DNA of 64,000 nucleotides from an uncultured Ruminococcus sp. (lineage in GTDB: Bacteria; Bacillota; Clostridia; Lachnospirales; Lachnospiraceae), in assembly GCA_900066355.1 (NCBI GenBank), contig FMEL01000004.1:52501-116500 (forward strand), in the 5' to 3' direction. Made by a program: the position numbers and the translations under genes. Position 1 is the first letter of the stretch; the number at the start of each line of letters is the position of its first letter. Below, one piece after another: positions 13,401 to 21,025 of the stretch. The notes below the pieces were generated by a model. That model did not search any database, had not been told where the DNA came from, and worked only from the letters and a program-made list of their open reading frames with translations.

Positions 13401-15103
13401 GAATCTATTCTGCTTATACGTTTACTCCGGAAGAAAGTGGGCTGTATCTGCTGAGGGCAAAGACAGAAGATGGAGAACCTTCTCCACAGGTTCAGGTGTA
13501 TCGTTATGAACTTAATTCTCATGGCGGAAGGCCAATCTCCATCAGACGGATGATGATGGATGAGCTTGAGGATAATGGATATACCGTATGGCTTGAAAAA
13601 GGAGAAAATTATCTGATTGGAACAGGCAGAGATGGTGTGGAATACAACAGAAATACGACACTTAGTGTAAAGAAGGCCAAAATCCTGCAGTCTGTAGAAA
13701 TAAAGAAGAAGCCAAATCAGACAGCACTGTATCCTGTAGAAAGTTTTTCAGGTGTTTCGTTAGAAGGAATGGTCATTACTGCACATTACACAGACGGAAC
13801 CAGTGAGGATATTTTTTACGGTCAGACGGATTCAAATGGAACCCTTTTTGAAATGGATATAGATTCAGATGACGGACATTGGATAAGTGGCAAGAAATTC
13901 CGTCAGGATCTGCACTTCGGTGACTATAGTTTTTATGTGGATTTTGATGCAGCAGAAGTACCTGATGACATACCGGTTGTGAAAGTAGATGCAAAGACCA
14001 ATACATATGTCGAAGGTAAGACGCTTGTCCCGGTAAAGTTTACTCCAGAAGAGACCGGTTTTTATTCGGTTGAAATGCCAAATGGTGGATTAAGTACAGC
14101 CGTAGATAAAGAAACAGGGGAACGCTGGGTAGATACAAATTATTACTTTGAAAAGGACAGATCCTATCTGATCTATGTCTGGGCGGATCAGAAAGATGCT
14201 TATGTAATCATCCGAAGAGGTGCGTGCCAGTGGCAGATGGTCACCAAAACAGAACCTACCTGTACGGAAGATGCGCAGTATGTAATGGAGTGCAAGATTC
14301 ATAATCATACCTATAGTTATTCCAGCTATTATGAAGAGAAAGGTAAGGCTTACGGACATGCATTCAGTACCTGGAAAGTGACAAAAGAGGCGACGTGTGC
14401 TTCTGAGGGAAGCGAAGAAAGAGCCTGCGCAAGATGCAAAGAGGTAGAAAAACGTACAATTCCAGCAACCGGTGAACACAGCTATGACAGCTGGAAAACG
14501 ACCAGAGAATCTACTGTCCTTAATATGGGACAGCAGGAACGCATCTGCAGTGTATGCAAAAAGAAAGAGACAAAGTCCATTGCGAAACTGAAAGCGACGA
14601 TCAGCTTAAATGTATCAGGTACGATTCCACTTAAGACGAAACAGACCTTTACACCAAAGGTTACGATGGGAAAAGGCGACAAAGTTGTTTCCTGGAAATC
14701 GAGCAACAAGAAAGTTGCTTCTGTTGACAAAAATGGTAAAGTAAAAGGTCTGAAAGCGGGCAAGACCGCAACGATCACGGTACAGCTTCAGAGCGGACTG
14801 AAAAAGAGCTTCAAGGTAAAAGTTCAGAAGAAAAATGTTGCAACTAAATCTCTGAAGGTGGTGAATGTATCCACCGGAAAGAAAGTTTCTTCGAAAGTAA
14901 GCCTGAAATGCAAACAGACACTGAAGCTTGCAGCGACTGTCTCACCGATCACAAGCAAAGAGAAAGTGAAATACTCTTCCTCCAATAAGAAGGTTGCAAG
15001 TGTATCTTCCAAAGGTGTGATCAAAGCAAAGAAGAAAGGTAAAGCAACGATTACCGTGAAATCCGGCAAAAAGACTTACAAGATCAAAGTAACAGTCAAA
15101 TAA
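10361..15103 (+). CDS. Giant secreted surface protein with PPC-like repeats and C-terminal Big_2 domains, paralog 2
   Basis: A 1580-aa tandem paralog of the preceding gene, starting 22 nt after its stop behind GGGAGG; the two are probably co-transcribed. The order is the same: identical signal peptide, acidic linker (residues ~30-130), PPC-like repeats (about six, for example AYTFTPEESGLYLLRA), Cys modules (CKIHNH; ACARCKEVEK; ICSVCKKKE) and two C-terminal Big_2-like domains. It is 173 aa shorter than paralog 1 and appears to have one repeat fewer. The C-terminus is strongly Lys-rich (KKGKATITVKSGKKTYKIKV), which could bind anionic wall polymers. No sortase or SLH anchor is seen. A strong terminator follows. 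Function is unknown; adhesion or matrix building is inferred. Confidence 0.85.
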   Translation: MKRRTLALILAAALTVTSVEGTAVMASAAEFTSEAVEEENTGQESETDTFSSDFAEQEGEIASEEIGITDEETQEEEAADNEISILDEADDGEDEEKIEITDGEEPEVTDNEEAAFTDGESEEAGIEVFAGDEEAAPTLTGIEVLNSEISLYEERQSYENYIIEDILTLKYSDGTESKPGKVYLGDTLVRDKDWNIVKGITAKLVYADSDKAEAPVVWSEKNNAQYLQPGSYKYIFTWTPEDETQKPVSVETRINVIAFADVFGQLPKLKEGRQKVVSNDELFYSFVPEVSGTYQFNANRYFHYIITELEEDGKLSKDDKILHGDSVSVELKVGKKYVVCIYGETGSRGESLTIDRVPVVKSVEIVSWSPENLTFTEGDSVSFHSINVRLKTDKGSEIVRLYGYNRLYGYTKDAYGNTVGYALYKIENNDFVGLDFANMDSLPAGEYAFRVYYNNGNMTPGKEPDFIAENYVPVHIKSVQDQTKDSVLNTENDLTVKVENSRAVYSFTPKETGRYELSTSTFVEGVLKDGDGKEIEKQNRHERSMYVSLAKDTTYYMYMKVPSSLCTQIQVSAEKLALPVEITVSLKKTSYAAELTQMWEVQPKFTIKYDDETSETATEDSIVSGWGLGYYLGNSQGDAIYSRMDYIPAGTWICAPELYTNERDEEILKDVLQVNTYGPEITAESQKIDISKLEEIKENVPVSVPETKQTFYKVVADADQSYKLEMPDGVTAKFYEWNETEGLKTINRDSVHIGTKTTYLIGVTAYRQSEITLKKTSGGVSGPQNFEGTYPLEDGFRQTIQMPEDKASPATLKFTFTPDEDASYCFQIESNLKTRVLLYEGERDIYGKNSDGDLKVSYYLNKGKTYTYQMVCNEMKAFDKVTVSFKKAGEYKSIKEMTYSLKDGMKATDLNVLTDFFDVYDVQIHYTDDSVLMLEYNWDGYAGTDAYGNFLMCEWDTNIENIEAAKTECDISIEYRNAEDEKWTEKTVTVPMSGLAGMQNLKTGDSVYPFRNQGIYSAYTFTPEESGLYLLRAKTEDGEPSPQVQVYRYELNSHGGRPISIRRMMMDELEDNGYTVWLEKGENYLIGTGRDGVEYNRNTTLSVKKAKILQSVEIKKKPNQTALYPVESFSGVSLEGMVITAHYTDGTSEDIFYGQTDSNGTLFEMDIDSDDGHWISGKKFRQDLHFGDYSFYVDFDAAEVPDDIPVVKVDAKTNTYVEGKTLVPVKFTPEETGFYSVEMPNGGLSTAVDKETGERWVDTNYYFEKDRSYLIYVWADQKDAYVIIRRGACQWQMVTKTEPTCTEDAQYVMECKIHNHTYSYSSYYEEKGKAYGHAFSTWKVTKEATCASEGSEERACARCKEVEKRTIPATGEHSYDSWKTTRESTVLNMGQQERICSVCKKKETKSIAKLKATISLNVSGTIPLKTKQTFTPKVTMGKGDKVVSWKSSNKKVASVDKNGKVKGLKAGKTATITVQLQSGLKKSFKVKVQKKNVATKSLKVVNVSTGKKVSSKVSLKCKQTLKLAATVSPITSKEKVKYSSSNKKVASVSSKGVIKAKKKGKATITVKSGKKTYKIKVTVK
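14594..15103 (+). repeat. 3' direct repeat encoding Big_2 domains (copy 2)
   Basis: Partner of 9830-10339. Most differences are silent or conservative. Confidence 0.85.
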
Positions 15104-15126
15104 AATATAAAATATTTCAGCAGAGA

Positions 15127-15168
15127 AAGCTATGCCGGGGGAAAACAATCCTCCGACATGGCTTTTTT
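15127..15168 (+). terminator. Intrinsic terminator after the giant-gene pair
   Basis: AAGCTATGCCGGGGG pairs (with G-U pairs) with CCTCCGACATGGCTT around an 8-nt loop, followed by seven Ts. Confidence 0.85.
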
Positions 15169-15171
15169 TAC

Positions 15172-15200
15172 TTTCAAAACAGGTCATTTCGCGATACAAT
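15172..15200 (+). promoter_or_regulatory. Candidate promoter for the esterase/acyltransferase run
   Basis: TTTCAA (15172-15177), a 17-nt spacer and TACAAT (15195-15200). The -10 context TTTCGCGATACAAT resembles TTTCGTGATACAAT upstream of the EamA gene (20932-20945). The ~100 nt between here and the first gene hold no supported ORF. Confidence 0.35.
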
Positions 15201-15307
15201 GTACTAGGATGATAAAAATGAGTTTTATAAAATGTTCACTGATTTAAAAGAAGAGGTGGAAGACAATTAGTTATAAATCTTCGGATTAAATACAAAGGAG
15301 AAAATAT

Positions 15308-16249
15308 TTGATTTCAAAGACAATGCGCACAATCTTACACGCACTATCTTATGGAAATATTGAGGTGGAAGCATCCAGGCGGCTGGCAGATATCAAGAAG
15401 CTGGATGCGATGCGGATTTTTTTTAAGACATTAGATACAAAGGTTTATAATGGAAATCATGAGGTGCCGGTGAGACTTTATTTTCCATCAGAGGAAGCCA
15501 TGAGCGGCGATGTAGTAGAGGGAGAAAAATATCCGGTACTGCTGTTTTTTCATGGCGGCGGCTGGGTGACTGAAAGCATCGAAAATTATGACCGGGTATG
15601 TAGCCGGATGGCACAGTCCACCGGGCATATTGTGATGTCGGTGGAGTACCGCCTGGCACCGGAATATCGTTTTCCGATTCCGTTTGAAGACTGTTATGAG
15701 GCGGCAAAAGCACTCTATACAGGGCGGTTGATATTACCTGCCGATCCGGATCGCATCACGATCATCGGAGACAGTGCGGGTGGGAATCTTGCCGCTGCAG
15801 TTTGCCTGAAGGCCCGTGACACAGGAGATTTCACACCAAAGAAACAGATCCTGATCTATCCGGCAGTGAACAACTGTTATACAGAAAAATCACCCTACAG
15901 ATCCGTGCGGGAAAACGGAGAAAATTATCTCCTTACCGCAGTAAAAATGGAGGACTATCTGACGCTTTATGAGAGCTGTGCAGAGGACCGAAATAATCCG
16001 TATTTCTCTCCGCTAATGGAAAAAGACTATACAAATTTACCTGACACACTGATTCTTACAGCGGAATTTGACCCTCTCCGTGATGAGGGCGAAGAATATG
16101 GAAAACGATTAAAAGAAGCCGGAAATCATGTAGAAATACACAGGATTTCGGATGCACTTCATGGTTATTTTGCACTTGGAATCAGATTTTTGCATGTGCA
16201 GGAAAGTTTTGATATTATGAATCGTTTTTTAAGTAAAGGAAGCGAATAA
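15308..16249 (+). CDS. Alpha/beta hydrolase (HSL-family esterase/lipase)
   Basis: A 313-aa cytoplasmic serine hydrolase of the hormone-sensitive-lipase (GDXG) family. The oxyanion-hole motif HGGGW and the nucleophile elbow GDSAGG (Ser156) are present. The acid is probably Asp255 in EFDPLRDEG and the base His285 in ALHGYF, so the triad is complete. The chosen start is TTG 15308, 8 nt after GGAG; ATG 15323 is an alternative. The stop lies 2 nt before the next start, so it is tightly coupled to the condensation-like acyltransferase. Together they suggest formation and hydrolysis of one ester or acyl product, but the substrate is unknown. Confidence 0.88.
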   Translation: MISKTMRTILHALSYGNIEVEASRRLADIKKLDAMRIFFKTLDTKVYNGNHEVPVRLYFPSEEAMSGDVVEGEKYPVLLFFHGGGWVTESIENYDRVCSRMAQSTGHIVMSVEYRLAPEYRFPIPFEDCYEAAKALYTGRLILPADPDRITIIGDSAGGNLAAAVCLKARDTGDFTPKKQILIYPAVNNCYTEKSPYRSVRENGENYLLTAVKMEDYLTLYESCAEDRNNPYFSPLMEKDYTNLPDTLILTAEFDPLRDEGEEYGKRLKEAGNHVEIHRISDALHGYFALGIRFLHVQESFDIMNRFLSKGSE

Positions 16250-16251
16250 AC

Positions 16252-18063
16252 GTGGAAAAAGGATACTCAAAATGGAGAAAATTAGATAATGCAGCACTGG
16301 CTTTTCCACTTGTAACAGACAAAAATGATACCAGAGTTTTTCGGTTTTACTGTAAGTTAAAAGAGACTGTAGACAGTGAAATTCTGCAGCGGGCACTGGA
16401 CCAGACAATGGAGAAATATCCGTTGTTCCGTGCAGTTCTGCGAAAGGGACTGTTCTGGTTCTATCTGGAGCGAAGGGATATAGATGCATTTGTAAAAGAG
16501 GAAAAGAGACCACCGTGCAGCAGCCTGTATATACCGGATAAAAAAAGCCTTTTATTTCAGGTGAGTTATTACAAAAACCGCATTAATTTTGAGGTGTATC
16601 ATGCGTTGACAGACGGTACCGGAGCAATGAATTTCTTAAGTGAACTGGTACAGAATTATCTGATTCTGATGCATCCGGAGGCAGATTTACCACGTGTGGA
16701 ACATCCGGAGGAACCAACACCCGGAGCGCAGGAAGAAGACAGCTTTTCACAGTATTATTCCTCGGATATTCCGAAAAACAAAGAGAAAAAACAGTCAGCT
16801 GTGAAGCTGAAAGGCGAAAAATTACTGCATGCAGATATGCAGATCACAGAGGTAGTTGTCCCGGTAAAGGAGACGCTGGAGAAAGCTCGCTTTTATGGTG
16901 TTTCGATTACGGTTCTGCTTACTGCAATGTTACTTTGTTCGATACATGAGGAGATTCCGAAGAACCGGCAGAAGAAGCCAGTTGCATTGATGATTCCGGT
17001 CAATCTGCGCAATTATTTTCCGTCTCAGTCGATGGGGAATTTCTTCGGATGGATTGAAGTTGGATATACTTTTTCTGATGAGACAACCTTTCAGAATGTA
17101 TTATATGATGTAAAAAAACAGTTCAAAGAGAAGCTTGTAAAAGATAAAATAGCGATGGATATGAACGGATATGTGCGTCTGGAAAAGAATCCGGTAATAC
17201 GTGCGGTGCCGCTTGAAATCAAGAAATATTTTATGATGGTGGGGGCGAATCTTGGCAGCAGGAGTATTACAGCCGTGTATTCTAATATTGGTATTCTGAG
17301 ATTTCCGGAAGAATACCAAGAGTATATTGAACGATTTGGTATCTTTGCAAGTACCAATTCTCTGCAGCTTTGTTCCTGTTCATATGAAGATCAGATGGTG
17401 CTTGGATTTACATCCAAAATTCCGGATGACAGCATTCAGAAGAATTTTATGCGTATGTTGCATGAGGAAGAAATTCCGTATAAAGAAGAGACAAATGACT
17501 TTCCCGGATGTGGAGAGCAGCAGAAAAAAGAAGAGAAAAAGGTTTTACAGACATTCAGTTTTCTGTGTCTTGCTGTATCTGTGATCTGTGGAATGATCAA
17601 CTATCTGATGCTGGAGACACTGAACTGGTTCTGGTTTGCTGCGGCCGGCTGTCTGTGTGCATGGCTGGTTGTCGGAGTGGCATATTTTAAACGCAGAAAC
17701 ATCCTCAAAAACCTGGTATGGCAGTTGCTGCTCATTACGGTTTTGTGCGTATTATGGGATCATTTTATCGGATGGAAAGGCTGGTCCGTAGATTTTGTAT
17801 TTCCGTTTGGAGCGCTTGCAGTGCTTGGAAGTGTCCCTGTAATCGCAAAAGTCAGCCATCTGGAGAGGGAAGAATATCTGTATTATCTGCTTCAGGCAGC
17901 AATGATTGGATGCCTTCCGGCAGTCTTCATCTGGATTGGAATCATAAAATATACGATGCCGTCCGTACTCTGTACGGGTATCAGTTTTCTGGTCCTGGCG
18001 GGGATGTTTATCTTCCGAAAGAAAGATACATTAAGAGAATTTCGAAAGAAACTGAGAATGTAA
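16252..18063 (+). CDS. Condensation-like acyltransferase with C-terminal membrane domain
   Basis: A 603-aa protein with a GTG start at 16252, two bases after the esterase stop. The N-terminal ~420 residues resemble the chloramphenicol-acetyltransferase/condensation fold (alcohol acetyltransferase, PapA-type). The catalytic motif is H-A-L-T-D-G (His117, Asp121) in VYHALTDGTGAMNF, and the second structural block is PVALMIPVNLRNYFPS. From ~residue 430 the chain carries about six hydrophobic helices (FSFLCLAVSVICGMINYLML onward) and ends in a basic tail. A soluble acyltransferase head on a membrane domain suggests acylation of a lipid, alcohol or envelope component at the inner face. The substrate is unknown. 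Confidence 0.75.
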   Translation: MEKGYSKWRKLDNAALAFPLVTDKNDTRVFRFYCKLKETVDSEILQRALDQTMEKYPLFRAVLRKGLFWFYLERRDIDAFVKEEKRPPCSSLYIPDKKSLLFQVSYYKNRINFEVYHALTDGTGAMNFLSELVQNYLILMHPEADLPRVEHPEEPTPGAQEEDSFSQYYSSDIPKNKEKKQSAVKLKGEKLLHADMQITEVVVPVKETLEKARFYGVSITVLLTAMLLCSIHEEIPKNRQKKPVALMIPVNLRNYFPSQSMGNFFGWIEVGYTFSDETTFQNVLYDVKKQFKEKLVKDKIAMDMNGYVRLEKNPVIRAVPLEIKKYFMMVGANLGSRSITAVYSNIGILRFPEEYQEYIERFGIFASTNSLQLCSCSYEDQMVLGFTSKIPDDSIQKNFMRMLHEEEIPYKEETNDFPGCGEQQKKEEKKVLQTFSFLCLAVSVICGMINYLMLETLNWFWFAAAGCLCAWLVVGVAYFKRRNILKNLVWQLLLITVLCVLWDHFIGWKGWSVDFVFPFGALAVLGSVPVIAKVSHLEREEYLYYLLQAAMIGCLPAVFIWIGIIKYTMPSVLCTGISFLVLAGMFIFRKKDTLREFRKKLRM

Positions 18064-18092
18064 AATATGATTTACGAGAAAGGAAAATACTG

Positions 18093-18263
18093 ATGTTAGA
18101 ATGTGATTATGAAGTGAAACAGATTGATGGAGATTATGCACATCTGCAGAGAATCGACAGACCGGAGGAGGAACTGAAGCTGGTGGCGAGAGCACTGCTT
18201 CCGATGGAAATCTATGAGGGATGTATTCTACATTATGAAATGATGCAGTATTCCATGAAATAG
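18093..18263 (+). CDS. Small DUF3006-like protein
   Basis: A 56-aa protein with ATG 18093 preceded by GAGAAAGGA. The pattern IDGDYAHLQRID, then ELKLVARALLPMEIYEGCIL, resembles DUF3006-type proteins, which are small beta-rich proteins of unknown function with a strand-turn 'GDxAxL' start. It sits between the acyltransferase and the transglutaminase-like gene in the same direction, with gaps of 29 and 56 nt, and is probably co-transcribed. The longer open frame upstream overlaps the acyltransferase gene and is not used. Confidence 0.6.
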   Translation: MLECDYEVKQIDGDYAHLQRIDRPEEELKLVARALLPMEIYEGCILHYEMMQYSMK

Positions 18264-18319
18264 AGGAGCAGGAAGCGGAGTTGTCTGCAATGCTCTGAGA
18301 AAAACCTCGGGAGAAAGTT

Positions 18320-19345
18320 ATGGAACAGTATTACTACAACCATATGAATAAACAGGAACAGGCTGCCTATCATGGAATCCTTCAGGGGATTTCCGGACTG
18401 GCGGATGAGTTTCAGATTCCGGCACTGGACGGAGAGACTTTGTATAATGTCTTTTTCCAGCTGCGTCTGGATCATCCGGAGATTTTCTGGGCAACGGGAT
18501 ATAAATACCGATATTACAAAGAATCACCGAATATTATTTTTGTTCCGGAATATCTGTTTGATAAAGGCAAAATAAAAGAGCATCAGAAAGCAATGAAATC
18601 CAGAGTTGAAAAGCTTGTGCGTCCGGCGAAAAACATATCCGAATGGGAAAAAGAGAAATATGTACATGATTTTATCTGTCAGAATGTACACTATGACAAG
18701 CTCAAAAAGGCATATTCTCATGAGATCATCGGACCGCTCGGACAGGGCGTGGGTGTTTGCGAGGGCATTGCAAAGGCAGTAAAAGTCCTTCTGGATGCGC
18801 TGGGCGTCTGGTGCGTGATCGCAATATGTGGAAACAATCCGGAAAAAGGTATCAAATATCGTCATACCTGGAACATTGTCCGGATCGGAGGGACGTATTA
18901 TCATCTGGATGCAACCTTCGATAACACACTCGGAAACAGTGATAAAGTCGAAGATATTCGTTATGATTATTTCAATCTTGATGACAAAAGTATCTTCCGG
19001 GATCATGAGCCACTGATCGCAGCGGCACCTCATTGTACAGATCACGATCACTTTTATTACCGGGAAAAGAAGCTGTCTTTTACAAAGACAGAAGATGTGT
19101 ATAAACGTTCACTTCAGGCAGCAAAAAAAGGAAAAACGCTGACATTTCACTGGAGAGGCGGTTACCTGACAAGAGAAGTTCTGAATGAACTGCTTGGACT
19201 TATCCGCAAGGCCGGTGAAGAAAAAAACAAGACAGCAGCAGTCAATATCAACTGGCCGCAGGCTGTGCTGCGTCTGCATTATACAGAAGCACAGATGCAG
19301 GAATGCATCACAATGGAAGATGCAAATGAAGGGGAAAAGGAATAA
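18320..19345 (+). CDS. Transglutaminase-like domain protein
   Basis: A 341-aa protein with a papain-like transglutaminase core. Cys147 lies in GVGVCEGIAKAVKVLLD, His182 in YRHTWNIV and Asp197 in YYHLDATFD, so the Cys-His-Asp triad is complete. No signal peptide or membrane helix is seen, so it should act in the cytoplasm unless exported otherwise. In this superfamily the activity is usually protease or amidase rather than cross-linking. The N-terminal ~110 residues (YHGILQGISGLADEF) are helical and unassigned. The start is ATG 18320 behind GGGAGAAAG. It sits within a co-directional run with several small proteins. Confidence 0.8.
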   Translation: MEQYYYNHMNKQEQAAYHGILQGISGLADEFQIPALDGETLYNVFFQLRLDHPEIFWATGYKYRYYKESPNIIFVPEYLFDKGKIKEHQKAMKSRVEKLVRPAKNISEWEKEKYVHDFICQNVHYDKLKKAYSHEIIGPLGQGVGVCEGIAKAVKVLLDALGVWCVIAICGNNPEKGIKYRHTWNIVRIGGTYYHLDATFDNTLGNSDKVEDIRYDYFNLDDKSIFRDHEPLIAAAPHCTDHDHFYYREKKLSFTKTEDVYKRSLQAAKKGKTLTFHWRGGYLTREVLNELLGLIRKAGEEKNKTAAVNINWPQAVLRLHYTEAQMQECITMEDANEGEKE

Positions 19346-19387
19346 CAGATACACGGCAGTACAATGGTAATAAAAGGGGAGACAGAC

Positions 19388-19606
19388 ATGCTTGAGACAT
19401 TCAATGTTCTACGAATCGATGAGTCGGATTTCGGATGTGAGGGACGTCCGGACGGGATGGCAGTGAAGGACAATGTCCTTCTGAAAAGTAATTATACAGG
19501 TGAAGAAATGACAGTCAGAGAGAAAGATGCCCGGCTGTATGAACTGGATATCAATGAAGGAGATCAGGTGTTTCTGATCGACGGTGAGATGCGTAAAATC
19601 CGCTGA
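19388..19606 (+). CDS. Small conserved-looking protein of unknown function
   Basis: A 72-aa protein. The start is ATG 19388, 7 nt after AAAAGGGGA; an ATG at 19364 has no ribosome site. It is acidic and soluble (MLETFNVLRIDESDFGCEG, ending DQVFLIDGEMRKIR). I recognise no family. Codon use and spacing fit the surrounding run (43 nt after the transglutaminase-like gene, 72 nt before PAP2). Confidence 0.6.
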   Translation: MLETFNVLRIDESDFGCEGRPDGMAVKDNVLLKSNYTGEEMTVREKDARLYELDINEGDQVFLIDGEMRKIR

Positions 19607-19678
19607 GATGATGCGTCCTGACTGAGCGCAGCTTACGGAGCACTGATAAAAATAGACGAGAAAGTGCAGGAAATGGAG

Positions 19679-20230
19679 ATGGAATTAAATATTCTTGACT
19701 GGTTCCAGACGTTACATACACCGATTCTGGATAAAATTATGACATCGATCACTAAGCTGGGGGATGCGGGGATTTTCTGGATTATCCTGACACTGCTTTT
19801 TCTTATCATACCAAAGATGAGAAAAACAGGAATCATTATGGCAGCAGCACTGATCATGGATCTGCTGATCTGCAATGTAGCAGTAAAAAATCTGGTAGCA
19901 AGAACAAGACCATACGATGTAAACACCAGTGTGCAACTACTGGTGGCAAAGCTTCACGATTATTCATTCCCATCGGGACATACGGCCGCATCTTTTGCTT
20001 CGGTTACTGCGTTATATCTTGCAGGTGAAAAGAAGCTCTGGAAACCGGCACTGGTACTTGCCTGTCTAATCGCAGTATCGAGATTATATCTGTATGTCCA
20101 TTATCCGACGGATGTTCTGGGTGGTATGGTTTTTGGAATCCTGGCAGGATATGTGGGCTACCTGATGGTGAAATTTCTGGAAGCAAAGCTTTCCGGAAGA
20201 AAGAACGCAGGGAATCAGATACGGAGGTAA
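19679..20230 (+). CDS. PAP2-family membrane phosphatase (undecaprenyl-diphosphatase-like)
   Basis: A 183-aa type 2 phosphatidic acid phosphatase with about five membrane segments. The three catalytic blocks are complete: K-x6-R-P in KNLVARTRP, PSGH in YSFPSGHTAASF, and SR-x5-H-x3-D in SRLYLYVHYPTD. Family members dephosphorylate undecaprenyl pyrophosphate or phospholipid phosphates on the outer membrane face; which one applies here is not decidable. Three in-frame starts exist (GTG 19664, ATG 19673, ATG 19679). The last has the best distance to the AGGA ribosome site and is chosen. It ends 4 nt before the acylphosphatase gene. Confidence 0.88.
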   Translation: MELNILDWFQTLHTPILDKIMTSITKLGDAGIFWIILTLLFLIIPKMRKTGIIMAAALIMDLLICNVAVKNLVARTRPYDVNTSVQLLVAKLHDYSFPSGHTAASFASVTALYLAGEKKLWKPALVLACLIAVSRLYLYVHYPTDVLGGMVFGILAGYVGYLMVKFLEAKLSGRKNAGNQIRR

Positions 20231-20234
20231 CGAC

Positions 20235-20510
20235 ATGCACAGGATAAGACAATCCATTCAGTTTTATGGAAGAGTTCAGGGTGTGGGCTTCCGCTACAAA
20301 CTTGGTTATCTGGCAGACAAATACAGTGTGACCGGATGGGCGAGAAATGAATATGACGGATCGGTTTCGACAGAACTGCAGGGCCTGGAAGAAGATATTG
20401 ACAAGATCGTACAGGCACTTTACAATGACCGGTATATAGAGATTGACGATATCCGAAGACGTGAGATTTCTGTGGATGAGGAAGAACGAAGATTCGGAGT
20501 TCGGTATTAA
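20235..20510 (+). CDS. acyP: Acylphosphatase
   Basis: A 91-aa protein of typical acylphosphatase length. The GRVQGVGFR loop carries the phosphate-binding Arg20, and GWARNEYDGSV carries the catalytic Asn38. It hydrolyses acyl phosphates such as acetyl or carbamoyl phosphate in the cytoplasm. The start ATG 20235 follows GGAGG. It is probably translationally coupled to PAP2. Confidence 0.93.
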   Translation: MHRIRQSIQFYGRVQGVGFRYKLGYLADKYSVTGWARNEYDGSVSTELQGLEEDIDKIVQALYNDRYIEIDDIRRREISVDEEERRFGVRY

Positions 20511-20524
20511 AGGAGGACGCACGA

Positions 20525-20785
20525 GTGGACGAATTATATCAGGCAATTGAGGAGAAGATCAAAGCAGCAGGATACCCGAGAGAGATTTCCGGACAGGCTG
20601 TTTATGAAGATATCTGTGATCAGATCGAGGGAAAGGAAAACGGCAGTTATGTGTTACTGTCCAAATTTGAGGACGATGTGATTTTTGAGTATCACATTAC
20701 AATCATGGATCATGAATTTAACCTCGGAATTCTTACAATGAGACTTCCGGAGGGCATATACGCAGCAAACTTTGATGAAGACTGA
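20525..20785 (+). CDS. Small hypothetical protein
   Basis: An 86-aa acidic soluble protein. The GTG start at 20525 lies 8 nt after AAAGGAGG, a very strong site 14 nt behind acyP. The sequence (ELYQAIEEKIKAAGYPREIS, ending GIYAANFDED) matches no family I know. It is the last gene of the run and a terminator follows. Confidence 0.7.
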   Translation: MDELYQAIEEKIKAAGYPREISGQAVYEDICDQIEGKENGSYVLLSKFEDDVIFEYHITIMDHEFNLGILTMRLPEGIYAANFDED

Positions 20786-20792
20786 CAGAACA

Positions 20793-20818
20793 GAGCGGGT
20801 GAAAACCTGCTCTTTTTA
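20793..20818 (+). terminator. Intrinsic terminator
   Basis: GAGCGGGT-GAAA-ACCTGCTC followed by TTTTT, just after the last gene of the 15308-20785 run. Confidence 0.9.
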
Positions 20819-20855
20819 TATGCTGGTTATGGTAAGTACTATAGCTACATACAAA

Positions 20856-20945
20856 CATTTCACATTTTCGTGAAAAACCACAGAAAAACATTTTGCGATT
20901 TCGTGAAAAACTATAGAAAAACATTTTGTGATTTCGTGATACAAT
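20856..20945 (+). repeat. Three 33-bp direct repeats upstream of the EamA gene
   Basis: Two full 33-bp units (20856-20888, 20889-20921) and a partial third (20922-20945). The core is ATTTCGTGAAAAAC-x-A-x-AGAAAAACATTTT. The third unit diverges into TTTCGTGATACAAT, an extended -10-like sequence, so the repeats may sit over a promoter. The surrounding 20819-21025 holds no gene. Confidence 0.75.
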
Positions 20946-21025
20946 ACGATCAGATAATGAAATCTGTCTAAATGCCCATTTATATGACAATGTTGATATA
21001 AGGGAAAGATAGGAGGGGAATCAAT

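Noticed and set aside
15204..15270. Two 12-codon ORFs before the esterase gene
   Set aside because: Neither has a ribosome site or recognisable leader-peptide/terminator arrangement.
20856..20945. Possible small CRISPR array
   Set aside because: The 33-bp units are contiguous without spacers and no cas genes are near.
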